From Fidelibacterota bacterium (GTDB lineage Bacteria > Fidelibacterota > Marinisomatia > Marinisomatales > TCS56), in NCBI GenBank assembly GCA_013203015.1, contig JABMPO010000137.1:1-8464 (forward strand): a stretch of 8,464 nucleotides of DNA, given 5' to 3'. The notes beneath the pieces are model-generated. The model was not told the origin of the DNA, did not search any database, and saw only the letters and a program-made list of their open reading frames with translations. Positions 1-6,494 of this stretch are shown here, piece after piece (position 1 is the first letter of the stretch; each line of letters opens with the position of its first letter). The position numbers and the translations under genes are program-made.

Positions 1-2
1 CA

Positions 3-356
3 ATCCCGACCCGTCCTCCAGCGGAAAAATGGGTAAAATCAGCCAACGAATCAACGGTAAATCAAGCGTATCAGATTTTTCAAAATCAGCAGATTAATAC
101 AGAGTATCTGATTGGCTATGAGGGTAATGCTTTTGCGTCCACTGGGGACTTCGAATCAGATCTATTAAGCATCACCGCGGTTCATCCGATGCGGGAAGTT
201 GCCGTGCAGGTTTTGTTGAAAAAGCAAGACGGCACCTGGGAGGTTGTCACCGATTTAATTAAACAGGGGAAATTAACTGAGAACAATTATGGCGGGAAAA
301 AATTCTATCTGAGAACATTCTCATTAAGGAAAAACGGAGCAAAAGCCCTACACTAA
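3..356 (+). CDS. Radical SAM protein, C-terminal fragment (COG0731-like)
   Basis: The frame is open from the window edge to TAA at 354-356 and gives 117 residues of a C-terminus; the start and the radical SAM CxxxCxxC motif would lie upstream. The visible part begins with IPTRPPAEKW, followed later by LIGYEGNAFASTGD, LLSITAVHPMRE and a tail ending near GGKKFYLRTFS. I recognise this series from the C-terminal region of a group of stand-alone radical SAM proteins of about 300 residues in anaerobes, annotated as wyosine-synthetase-like Fe-S oxidoreductases (COG0731). The substrate of that group is not known to me. The segment after AVHPMRE looks like a small winged-helix-like tail (inference). 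A NifX-like gene follows 28 bp later, so the two may be co-transcribed. I am confident that it is coding and fairly confident of the family; the exact subfamily cannot be fixed without the N-terminus. Confidence 0.75.
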   Translation: MPTRPPAEKWVKSANESTVNQAYQIFQNQQINTEYLIGYEGNAFASTGDFESDLLSITAVHPMREVAVQVLLKKQDGTWEVVTDLIKQGKLTENNYGGKKFYLRTFSLRKNGAKALH

Positions 357-384
357 TAACAGCTTTAGAATCATAGGTGATATA

Positions 385-801
385 ATGATTGTATGCGTAC
401 CAACCAATGGAAATAATGGACTAAAGGATATGGTGGGTAACCACTTTGGCCGCGTGCCATACTACACGGTCATTGATACTGAAACTAACCAAATTAAAAT
501 AATGGAAAATACCAGCGAACATTTGGGCGGTCAGGGTTATCCACCGGAAATAATGCACAAGGCTGGGGTTGAGGTTATGATTTGCTCATGTCTGGGTTGC
601 CGGGCGATAAATATGTTCCAAAGGATGGATATCAAAGTCTATATCGGCGCCACCGGCAGTGTTCAAAAAGCCCTCGATATGTGGCGGAATGATCATCTGC
701 TCGCGGCCTCTGATGAGCAGGAATGTCAGCAACCTGCTTTTGGTAATCACGATCATTTACTACCGAAAAAACAACCCTCCCCTGTTGAGGCCGACGGTTA
801 A
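385..801 (+). CDS. NifX/NifB-like iron-molybdenum cluster-binding protein (PF02579 type)
   Basis: This is a 138-residue cytosolic protein of the dinitrogenase iron-molybdenum cofactor family, whose members (NifX, NafY, the NifB C-terminus, MTH1175-like proteins) bind metal-sulfur clusters or their precursors. Visible family marks are the start MIVCVPTNG, the NHFGR motif at residues 19-23, a central ENTSEHLGGQGYPPE stretch at 41-55, and a VMICSCLGCRA strand-turn at 64-74. Cys67, Cys69 and Cys72 form a compact cysteine group, and the tail carries Cys113, His122 and His124, so metal binding is plausible. After about residue 108 the tail (residues 109-138) is polar and probably flexible. The ATG is preceded by AGGTGA at 375-380 with good spacing, which supports this start. 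The gene lies 28 bp after the radical SAM gene and 231 bp before the ATPase pair. It is unlike nif-operon NifX in lacking nitrogenase genes nearby, so its client cluster is unknown. Confidence 0.85.
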   Translation: MIVCVPTNGNNGLKDMVGNHFGRVPYYTVIDTETNQIKIMENTSEHLGGQGYPPEIMHKAGVEVMICSCLGCRAINMFQRMDIKVYIGATGSVQKALDMWRNDHLLAASDEQECQQPAFGNHDHLLPKKQPSPVEADG

Positions 802-833
802 GGCAATATGGAGCCTCACAGGAAAATCCATCA

Positions 834-914
834 GTACCTGTTAAAACAGGACCGGCGAGCGACATCCCGATTACGGGATGGTTGACAGGATTCATCCATG
901 GTCCAAGGCCATGG
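834..914 (+). promoter_or_regulatory. Three consecutive hairpins in the leader of the ATPase genes
   Basis: Three inverted repeats follow one another: CCTGTT-AA-AACAGG at 837-850 (extendable past a bulged A to 834-852), CATCCCG-ATTA-CGGGATG at 863-880, and CCATGG-TCCAAGG-CCATGG at 896-914. The GGATG arm at 876-880 could instead pair with CATCC at 893-897, which would break both the second and the third hairpin, so two mutually exclusive folds are possible. None is followed by a T-run, so a simple rho-independent terminator is not supported. The position, about 120 bases before the first ATPase start, fits an mRNA leader element, a processing site, or protein-binding palindromes. I do not recognise a known riboswitch class. 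Confidence 0.4.
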
Positions 915-1015
915 TACTCCCCATAGCGGCATTAAATAAATATCCGGATTATTTTGCTTTGAACAAAGCAGATTTAATTGTCATAAAAAAAATGTTCTGG
1001 TGTGTCATAAAATGA
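911..1015 (+). other. Doubtful 34-codon ORF or gene remnant
   Basis: ATG at 911 opens 34 codons to TGA at 1013-1015; the same frame is open upstream as far as 845, with another ATG at 878. The peptide contains LNKYPDYFALNKADLIVIKK, which faintly recalls the KYPxxFxxADLxVINKxDL region of HypB/UreG-type GTPases. There is no good ribosome binding site for the ATG at 911, and the frame runs through hairpin 3. It could be the tail of a decayed gene, a leader peptide, or chance. It is listed because it is the only coding-like content in the 231-bp gap between the first NifX-like gene and the ATPase pair. Confidence 0.15.
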
Positions 1016-1032
1016 ATAAAAACAGGTAAAGA

Positions 1033-1896
1033 ATGGATATAGCAATCGCCAGTGGAAAAGGTGGAACGGGAAAGACAACATTGGCGACCAATCTGGCCAG
1101 CTATTTAGCAGAAAAAGATAAAGTTGTTCTTGTTGATCTTGATGTTGAAGAACCTAATTCCGGCTTGTTTATTAATGGTGAAATTGTCCATGAGATGGAC
1201 AAATTTAAAATGATTCCGGTCTGGAATAAGGATTGCTCTTTGTGCGGATTATGTCAGGAAGTCTGTAATTATAATGCTGTCCTGCATCTGGGAGTGCATA
1301 TCATGGTTTTTTCGGAACTGTGTCATTCCTGTTATGCCTGCTCGGAATTGTGTCCTGACTCGGCCTTACCGATGAAACCCAAAAAAATGGGGAGATTAAA
1401 ACACCTGCAACATGGCAAGCTTAGTTTTGTGGAAAGTCGCCTGGAAATTGGGCAGGAACAAGCCGTACCATTAATCAGCCAGACTAAAAAATATATTAAC
1501 GAAAATTTCTACCAGGAGATTATAAGAATTTATGATTCTCCACCAGGCACATCATGCCCGGTAATTGAGGCTGTCAAAGATGTTGATTATGTTATCCTGG
1601 TTACTGAGCCAACCCCTTTTGGGCTCCATGATCTTAAACTGACAGTGGAGATGATTAGAAAACTGGATAAACGCTATGGAGTCGTAATCAACAGGTTCGG
1701 GATCGGGGACGAGGGAGTTTCCACTTATTGCCGGGAGGAAAATATAGCTGTTCTGGCAAAAATCCCCAATCGGCGCGCTATAGCGGAATTGTATTCCCGG
1801 GGTGAATTAGTCTATAAACATTTTAATGATGTGAAAGAGCAATTGGATTTGATCATCAGGTCGTTCGACCAATTAGTGGTTGGTGAATCAGTATGA
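1033..1896 (+). CDS. MinD/Mrp-type ATPase with inserted 2x[4Fe-4S] ferredoxin domain (first of pair)
   Basis: This is a 287-residue cytosolic SIMIBI-class P-loop ATPase. It carries the deviant Walker A GKGGTGKT at residues 8-15, a switch I-like DLDVEEPN at 35-42, and DSPPGTSCPV at 168-177 in the switch II position. A bacterial-type ferredoxin domain is inserted between these: Cys68/71/74/78 and Cys97/100/103/107, both CxxCxxCxxxC, which should hold two 4Fe-4S clusters. Cys175 in the TSCP motif is shared with the second ATPase. This architecture is known from a group of Mrp/Nbp35/CooC relatives in anaerobes; a role as nucleotide-driven Fe-S or metal-cluster carrier or scaffold is inferred from those relatives, not shown. 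The start has only a modest site (AGGTAAAGA) just upstream. The stop overlaps the next start by ATGA, so the pair is probably translationally coupled and may form a heterodimer. Confidence 0.9.
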   Translation: MDIAIASGKGGTGKTTLATNLASYLAEKDKVVLVDLDVEEPNSGLFINGEIVHEMDKFKMIPVWNKDCSLCGLCQEVCNYNAVLHLGVHIMVFSELCHSCYACSELCPDSALPMKPKKMGRLKHLQHGKLSFVESRLEIGQEQAVPLISQTKKYINENFYQEIIRIYDSPPGTSCPVIEAVKDVDYVILVTEPTPFGLHDLKLTVEMIRKLDKRYGVVINRFGIGDEGVSTYCREENIAVLAKIPNRRAIAELYSRGELVYKHFNDVKEQLDLIIRSFDQLVVGESV

Positions 1897-2777
1897 AAGA
1901 GATCGTTATTATTTCCGGTAAAGGCGGTACGGGGAAAACATCCCTGGCGGCAGCCTTTGCTTATTTAGGTGGTACAGATATTGTCACCGCCGATTGCGAC
2001 GTAGACGCTGCTGATCTGCATTTATTATTGCAACCTGAAGTAAAAAAGGCAGAAGATTTTTATAGTGGGCAGCTAGCCAGGATCGATCAAGATCTGTGTA
2101 ACCAATGCGGCTGCTGCGAAGAAGTCTGTCGATTTGATGCCGTTAAATTTCTAAATGGGAAATACTCGATTGACACATTAGGTTGTGAAGGTTGTGGTTA
2201 CTGTTCGCATGTCTGTCCGGTCGGGGCTATTCCCATGGAAGAGAACAATGTGGGTGAATGGTATATTTCTACCACCAAAGTAGGTAGTACCATGGTTCAT
2301 GCCCGGTTAGGAATCGGTGCAGAAAATTCCGGTAAATTGGTCACCAAAGTAAAAAACGAAGCCAAGAAAATTGCTGAAGAAAAAGATCTGGATTTTGTAT
2401 TAGTGGATGGTTCCCCCGGCGTGGGTTGCCCGGTGGTGTCCTCACTTTCGGGTGCGGATTTTGTTATACTGGTAACTGAACCAACTGTTTCGGGACTGCA
2501 TGATTTAATACGTGTCCACCAACTGGTCAATAAATTTAAGATCCGGGTTGGCTGTATTATCAATAAAGCCGATTTGAACTTAAAGGTAACATCAGAAATC
2601 AAAGATTTCCTTACGCAGGAAAAAATTGTTCATATTGGCGACCTGCCTTATAACGATATTTTCACCAATGCAATGGTAAATGGACAGACCATTATCGAAT
2701 ATGATCAGAATGGCTTGAGTGCCATTATTAATGTCAGTTGGAAAAAGATAAAAAAATTACAACAAGGAGATAACTAA
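1893..2777 (+). CDS. MinD/Mrp-type ATPase with inserted 2x[4Fe-4S] ferredoxin domain (second of pair)
   Basis: This 294-residue paralogue has the same plan as its upstream neighbour: Walker A GKGGTGKT at residues 9-16, switch I-like DCDVDAAD at 34-41, and VDGSPGVGCPV at 171-181. Two cluster motifs occupy Cys69/72/75/79 and Cys98/101/104/108, the second ending in CP. It differs from the first by an additional Cys74 within the first motif and by switch sequences (DCDVDAAD against DLDVEEPN), so the two are old, diverged paralogues and not a recent copy. The ATG overlaps the previous stop (ATGA), with GGTGA a few bases upstream inside the first gene. The next gene, a NifX-like protein, starts one base after its stop. 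The tight coupling suggests an ATPase heterodimer delivering to or loading the NifX-like protein (inference). Confidence 0.9.
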   Translation: MKEIVIISGKGGTGKTSLAAAFAYLGGTDIVTADCDVDAADLHLLLQPEVKKAEDFYSGQLARIDQDLCNQCGCCEEVCRFDAVKFLNGKYSIDTLGCEGCGYCSHVCPVGAIPMEENNVGEWYISTTKVGSTMVHARLGIGAENSGKLVTKVKNEAKKIAEEKDLDFVLVDGSPGVGCPVVSSLSGADFVILVTEPTVSGLHDLIRVHQLVNKFKIRVGCIINKADLNLKVTSEIKDFLTQEKIVHIGDLPYNDIFTNAMVNGQTIIEYDQNGLSAIINVSWKKIKKLQQGDN

Positions 2778-2778
2778 G

Positions 2779-3126
2779 ATGAAAATTGCCTTTACAACCA
2801 AAGGTACCGGTTGGGAAACAATGATGGATCCTCGTTTTGGAAGGACCGAATACATTCTGGTTTATGATGAAGAGAATGAATCTTTTAATGATTTCGATAA
2901 TCGTGACACTACCAATGAAGCTCATGGTGCCGGTCCCCGGACAGCACAGAAATTATTTGAGCTTAATCCTGATATATTAATCACCGGCAATGGTCCGGGC
3001 GGTAACGCTGCGCGGGTACTGGAGCAGGCTGGAATAGAAATTTTTACCGGTGCGAGAGAAATGACAGTCAAACAAGCCTTTGAAGCATATAAAGCCGCTA
3101 AACTTGAACAGTTTAATAATAGTTAA
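2779..3126 (+). CDS. NifX/NifB-like iron-molybdenum cluster-binding protein (second copy)
   Basis: This is a 115-residue single-domain protein of the PF02579 type. Family marks are MKIAFTTKG at the start, DPRFGR at residues 17-22, NEAHGAGPRTAQ in the middle, TGNGPGGNAARVL at 70-82 and a helical tail near AFEAYKAAKLE. Unlike the copy at 385-801 it has no cysteine at all, so any cluster would be held by His or backbone contacts, or it acts through a partner. A strong AAGGAGA lies just upstream of the ATG, and the gene begins one base after the second ATPase stop, so it belongs to the same operon. A decayed relative with high local nucleotide identity lies at 8141-8315. It is probably a scaffold or carrier for a metal cluster handled by the ATPase pair; the client is unknown. 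Confidence 0.88.
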   Translation: MKIAFTTKGTGWETMMDPRFGRTEYILVYDEENESFNDFDNRDTTNEAHGAGPRTAQKLFELNPDILITGNGPGGNAARVLEQAGIEIFTGAREMTVKQAFEAYKAAKLEQFNNS

Positions 3127-3272
3127 TAGTCAGGTTTAAGTTATCCGGGAGTTCTTTACCATCGGCGGCAGAAATTGCAATTAACAAATGCATAAAGGAA
3201 ATTGGAACACCTCAAATTGCCGGTCTGGGGTATTCCCCCTATTCATTAAAATATTTAAATCGGCTAACATGA
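3123..3272 (+). pseudogene. Possible startless gene remnant in the gap after the NifX-like gene
   Basis: The frame stays open for 49 codons from 3123 to TGA at 3270-3272 and reads like ordinary protein, containing SAAEIAINKCIKEIGTPQ and GLGYSPYSLKYLNRLT. It has no ATG, GTG or TTG start, and its upstream edge runs into the end of the NifX-like gene. It may be the C-terminal stub of a deleted gene. I do not recognise the family. The rest of the 171-bp gap holds only a short GGGG-TATT-CCCC hairpin at about 3226-3237 and no convincing promoter or terminator. Confidence 0.25.
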
Positions 3273-3284
3273 AATTTGGCCGGC

Positions 3285-3290
3285 AGGAGA
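3285..3290 (+). promoter_or_regulatory. Ribosome binding site deciding the oxidoreductase start
   Basis: AGGAGA lies 7 bases before ATG 3298 and only 4 bases before the in-frame GTG at 3295. The spacing favours ATG 3298, giving MDLRNRFIMAPI at the N-terminus, which matches the usual beginning of this flavoenzyme family. Confidence 0.65.
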
Positions 3291-3297
3291 ATCAGTG

Positions 3298-5151
3298 ATG
3301 GATTTAAGAAATAGATTTATTATGGCGCCCATCAAACTGGGCTATAGCGATCAAGGTGGTACGGTTAATCAGAAACATATCCAGTTTTATCGCGAACGCA
3401 GTAAATATATTGGTGCGATTACAATCGAGCCGCTCTACCTTGAAAAAGGATTGAGGGAAATCCCAACGCAACTTGGAATTGATAATGATCAGAAAATCGT
3501 TGGTTTGACACAATTGACGAAAACGATTCATGCACAGGGAGCTAATGTTATTGCCCATTTAAATCATCCCGGGCGGATGGCAAATCCGCATCTGCCCGGC
3601 AATTATTATATTTCTGCCACTGATCAACCTTGTGAAAATGCAGGGGCAATTCCCCGGCGAATGACTGCCGGTGATATGGAAGCGGTAATAAACTTGTTTG
3701 TGGAGGGAGCCCAAAGAGCTGAAAAATCCGGCTTTGATATTCTGGAATTGCAATTTGGACATGGTTATCTGCTGGCACAATTTTTATCGCTCGCCGTGAA
3801 TGACAGCAGCAATAAGTACGGTGGCAGTTTTGAAAATCGCTGTCGTTTTCCACTTAACATTTTTAAGGCGGTAAAAGCTGCTGTTGATCTGCCGATAATC
3901 ATTCGGGTCAGTGGTGATGAGATGATGCCAGCGGGAATTAATATCGATGAAACGATTCAACTGGTAAATATTTTAGCCGATTGTGGGGCTGCCGCAGTCC
4001 ATGTTTCCGCCGGTACGGTCTGTTCTACACCGCCCTGGTTTTTCCAGCACATGTTTGTTCCCAAAGGAAAGACCTGGGAGTTGGCGGCCCAGGTAAAATC
4101 AAATGTTGCCATTCCGGTGATTTTTGTAGGACGCGTAAATTCCATAAGCGATGTGGATCGGTTAGAGCAAGAGTTCCAGGCTGATTATATTGCCATAGGT
4201 CGAGCCCTGGTCGCTGATCCTGATTTTATAGGTAAATATGAAAAACGGGGCACGGGCCGAATCCGTCCCTGTCTGGCCTGTGCCGAAGGTTGTCTGGGCG
4301 GCGTGCGTTCCGGACAGGGTCTGCATTGTATGGTTAACCCGCTGGTTGGTTATTCTGATCCACCACCCAAGCGTGTTGATCCCAGGAATTATGCTGTTAT
4401 TGGTGGCGGTCTAGCCGGTATGCAAGCTGCCCTAACGTTAAAAACCCGCGGCCATGCTGTGGATATATATGAAAAAGAGCGTCTCGGCGGTCAATTCAAT
4501 CTGGCCTGGTTACCGCCAAACAAGGATAGTTTAAAAAATATCATAACTTATTTTATTGCTGAAATTCAAGCTAGCAAAATTAATGTAATCCATAAGGAAG
4601 CGCAGGAATCAGATTTAATTGATAAAGGTTATGATGGTATCATTTTAGCTACCGGGGCGCATCCGATACTTCCATCAATTAAAGGACTTAAAAATTATTT
4701 TAAGGCTGATTTTTTACTGGATAAAAATTTACCGGAAGGAAAGAAAATTCTGATCATTGGCGGTGGCCTGGTGGGGGTTGAGATTGCCAGTAAGCTGGTG
4801 GACAAAAATAATGTCATTATCATTGTGGAAATGCTGGATGAAGTAGCGCGTGGAATGGAAATGATAGAAAAAACTCTGACCATCAAAAAATTGAATAAAG
4901 AGAATGTACCAATTTATCTGAACACTAAGGTCGAGACTGTTGATGGATGTGATGTTTACTTGCGTGGGGAGAAAGAATTCGTTTTAAATAATATTGATCA
5001 TATTGTTGTGGCTACCGGTATGCAAAGTTATCGTCCATTATTTAAAAAGCTGGGAAATAAAATTCCTGTATATCTGATTGGCGATGCTAAAAAAGTCAGC
5101 AAAGCACAGGAAGCAATTCGTGATGGTTACACCATTGCCCGGGAATTATAA
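3298..5151 (+). CDS. FMN/4Fe-4S/FAD oxidoreductase, old yellow enzyme-type (2,4-dienoyl-CoA reductase/enoate reductase/trimethylamine dehydrogenase family)
   Basis: This 617-residue soluble flavoenzyme has three parts. Residues 1 to about 320 form an FMN-binding TIM barrel, shown by RFIMAPI at the start, HLNHPGRMANP, HGYLLAQF (H155-G156-Y157) and YGGSFENR at 174-181. Cys325, Cys328, Cys332 and Cys344 (CxxCxxxCx11C) bind the 4Fe-4S cluster typical of the family. The C-terminal half has two Rossmann motifs: GGGLAG at 369-374 for FAD and GGGLVG at 488-493 for NAD(P)H. An acidic residue ends the strand after the second (IIIVEML), which suggests NADH. Tyr157 matches the catalytic tyrosine of 2,4-dienoyl-CoA reductase, but the region around HVSAGTVCSTPPWFF does not resemble the WHEAR stretch carrying that enzyme's catalytic histidine, so a different enoate-like substrate is likely. 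Electrons would flow NAD(P)H to FAD to Fe-S to FMN to substrate. A permease gene follows after 33 bp and may carry its substrate or product. The length is slightly below the usual 640-670. Confidence 0.9.
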   Translation: MDLRNRFIMAPIKLGYSDQGGTVNQKHIQFYRERSKYIGAITIEPLYLEKGLREIPTQLGIDNDQKIVGLTQLTKTIHAQGANVIAHLNHPGRMANPHLPGNYYISATDQPCENAGAIPRRMTAGDMEAVINLFVEGAQRAEKSGFDILELQFGHGYLLAQFLSLAVNDSSNKYGGSFENRCRFPLNIFKAVKAAVDLPIIIRVSGDEMMPAGINIDETIQLVNILADCGAAAVHVSAGTVCSTPPWFFQHMFVPKGKTWELAAQVKSNVAIPVIFVGRVNSISDVDRLEQEFQADYIAIGRALVADPDFIGKYEKRGTGRIRPCLACAEGCLGGVRSGQGLHCMVNPLVGYSDPPPKRVDPRNYAVIGGGLAGMQAALTLKTRGHAVDIYEKERLGGQFNLAWLPPNKDSLKNIITYFIAEIQASKINVIHKEAQESDLIDKGYDGIILATGAHPILPSIKGLKNYFKADFLLDKNLPEGKKILIIGGGLVGVEIASKLVDKNNVIIIVEMLDEVARGMEMIEKTLTIKKLNKENVPIYLNTKVETVDGCDVYLRGEKEFVLNNIDHIVVATGMQSYRPLFKKLGNKIPVYLIGDAKKVSKAQEAIRDGYTIAREL

Positions 5152-5184
5152 ATACCAAAATTGATGTCTTAAATCCGGAGTGGT

Positions 5185-6426
5185 ATGAATCTAACAAAGG
5201 CTAATTCGAGTCACAATTTTAAATCCTTTTTGTGGCATTCTGCATTTTTGGCTTTGGCCTCTAATTTTATGGATGTGGATACTATTATTCCCTCAATGTT
5301 GATTAAAGCAGGAGGCGGGGCGGTTGCTTTAGGTCTTTTAACGGCCATCATGTTAGGTGGTTCAAGCCTGTTCCAATTGCTATTCGCCAGTTTTATATCT
5401 AAAAAAAGATTTAAGAAAAAATATTTACTGATCGGTATAAATCTGCGGGTTAGCGCTTTGCTGTTAATTTCCTTATTGTTTTTCGGCTCAGCCCAGTTGG
5501 GGAATAATCTGACCATCCTGTTTATTTTTCTGCTGATATCGGTTTTCTCGTTCAGCGGTTCCTACGCTAATGTTTCCTATGTCGATATTCTGGGAAAATC
5601 GATTCGGGGCAATAATCGCAAGAAATTATTTTCTTCCAAACAGATAATAAACAGTATTGGCATCCTGGCTTCAGCTTTGGTAGTCCGGGAATTATTGAAA
5701 TATTTTAATTATCCTGCTAATTATAGTATTTTATTTCTAGCGGCTGGGACTTTGTTGTTAATAGCCTCTCTGGGGTTCTGGAGAATCCGGGAGGTGGACA
5801 CTAAGATTAAAGTTACCCGGGGGTTTATTGAATTTTTTACAATGATACCGGCCGAGATCAAACAAAATCACAATCTGAAATATTATTTATTAACAATCAA
5901 TAGCCTTGGTCTTGGCCTTAGCATGTTACCTTTTCTAATTCTGTTAGCCAAGGAAAATTTTGGCCTGTCATACAATCTGATCGGTAATTTTCTACTGTTA
6001 CGAACAATTGGCATGCTTGGGACCGGTTTATTTTTATTCAGGTACTCCAATCGTTTTCAATATAAATATTTGCTAAAGTTCAGCCTGGTGTTGTCAGCTG
6101 CATTACCGATTCTGAGTCTGTTATTCAGTAATCAGGTGGTGTTTTACCAATTAATTTTTATATTAACCGGAATATTTATTTCAGTATACAGAGTTGCCAT
6201 CAATGGTGTATTACTGGAAATATCCAATAACGAAAACCGGGCGGCATACGCCGGGATATCAGGTGCCGGCAATATTCTGACCACCCTCTTTCCATTATTT
6301 GCTGGGGCATTAATTACAATTTTCGGGTATCAGGTAGTTTTTATCTCAGTTAGTGTATTGATCAGCCTGAGCTATTTCTTTGTTAATCAACTGCATTGTG
6401 ACACGGTATCCAGTGATGATATATAA
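5185..6426 (+). CDS. Major facilitator superfamily (MFS) permease
   Basis: This is a 413-residue integral membrane protein with about 12 hydrophobic segments, for example residues 17-38, 48-70, 80-101, 109-130, 155-170, 180-198, 234-254, 263-285, 296-314, 317-338, 358-380 and 382-401. The basic loop SKKRFKKK at 72-79 between helices 2 and 3 and the NRAAYAGISGAGNI stretch at 351-364 before a helix with FPLFAGALI are typical of MFS transporters. An acidic pair (Asp30, Asp32) lies within the first membrane segment, which may matter for substrate or proton coupling (inference). The start follows CCGGAG with good spacing. It comes 33 bp after the flavoenzyme gene, so the two are likely co-transcribed. 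The substrate cannot be assigned from sequence; an organic acid or drug-like compound related to the flavoenzyme reaction is one guess. Confidence 0.8.
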   Translation: MNLTKANSSHNFKSFLWHSAFLALASNFMDVDTIIPSMLIKAGGGAVALGLLTAIMLGGSSLFQLLFASFISKKRFKKKYLLIGINLRVSALLLISLLFFGSAQLGNNLTILFIFLLISVFSFSGSYANVSYVDILGKSIRGNNRKKLFSSKQIINSIGILASALVVRELLKYFNYPANYSILFLAAGTLLLIASLGFWRIREVDTKIKVTRGFIEFFTMIPAEIKQNHNLKYYLLTINSLGLGLSMLPFLILLAKENFGLSYNLIGNFLLLRTIGMLGTGLFLFRYSNRFQYKYLLKFSLVLSAALPILSLLFSNQVVFYQLIFILTGIFISVYRVAINGVLLEISNNENRAAYAGISGAGNILTTLFPLFAGALITIFGYQVVFISVSVLISLSYFFVNQLHCDTVSSDDI

Positions 6427-6494
6427 ACCGGGATCGTGTTGCCCAGTCAAAATTCCTAATTTTTTCGAATCAAATTTCGCTTGGAGGACCTGAT

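Noticed and set aside
632..895. 87-codon reverse-strand ORF opposite the first NifX-like gene
   Set aside because: It lies mostly antisense to a clear family gene, its translation resembles no family I know, and it has no ribosome binding site.
959..986. TTGAAC with TCATAA 16 bases later as a promoter for the ATPase pair
   Set aside because: The -35 matches only four of six positions and the -10 is poor.
979..1012. Direct repeat TGTCATAAAA at 979-988 and 1003-1012 before the first ATPase
   Set aside because: The repeat is short, A-rich and without dyad symmetry; I cannot support it as an operator.
6427..6494. Possible terminator between permease and exporter (AAAATT-CCT-AATTTT)
   Set aside because: The stem is A/T only and weak, and the GGG...CCC pair upstream of it is too short for a terminator.
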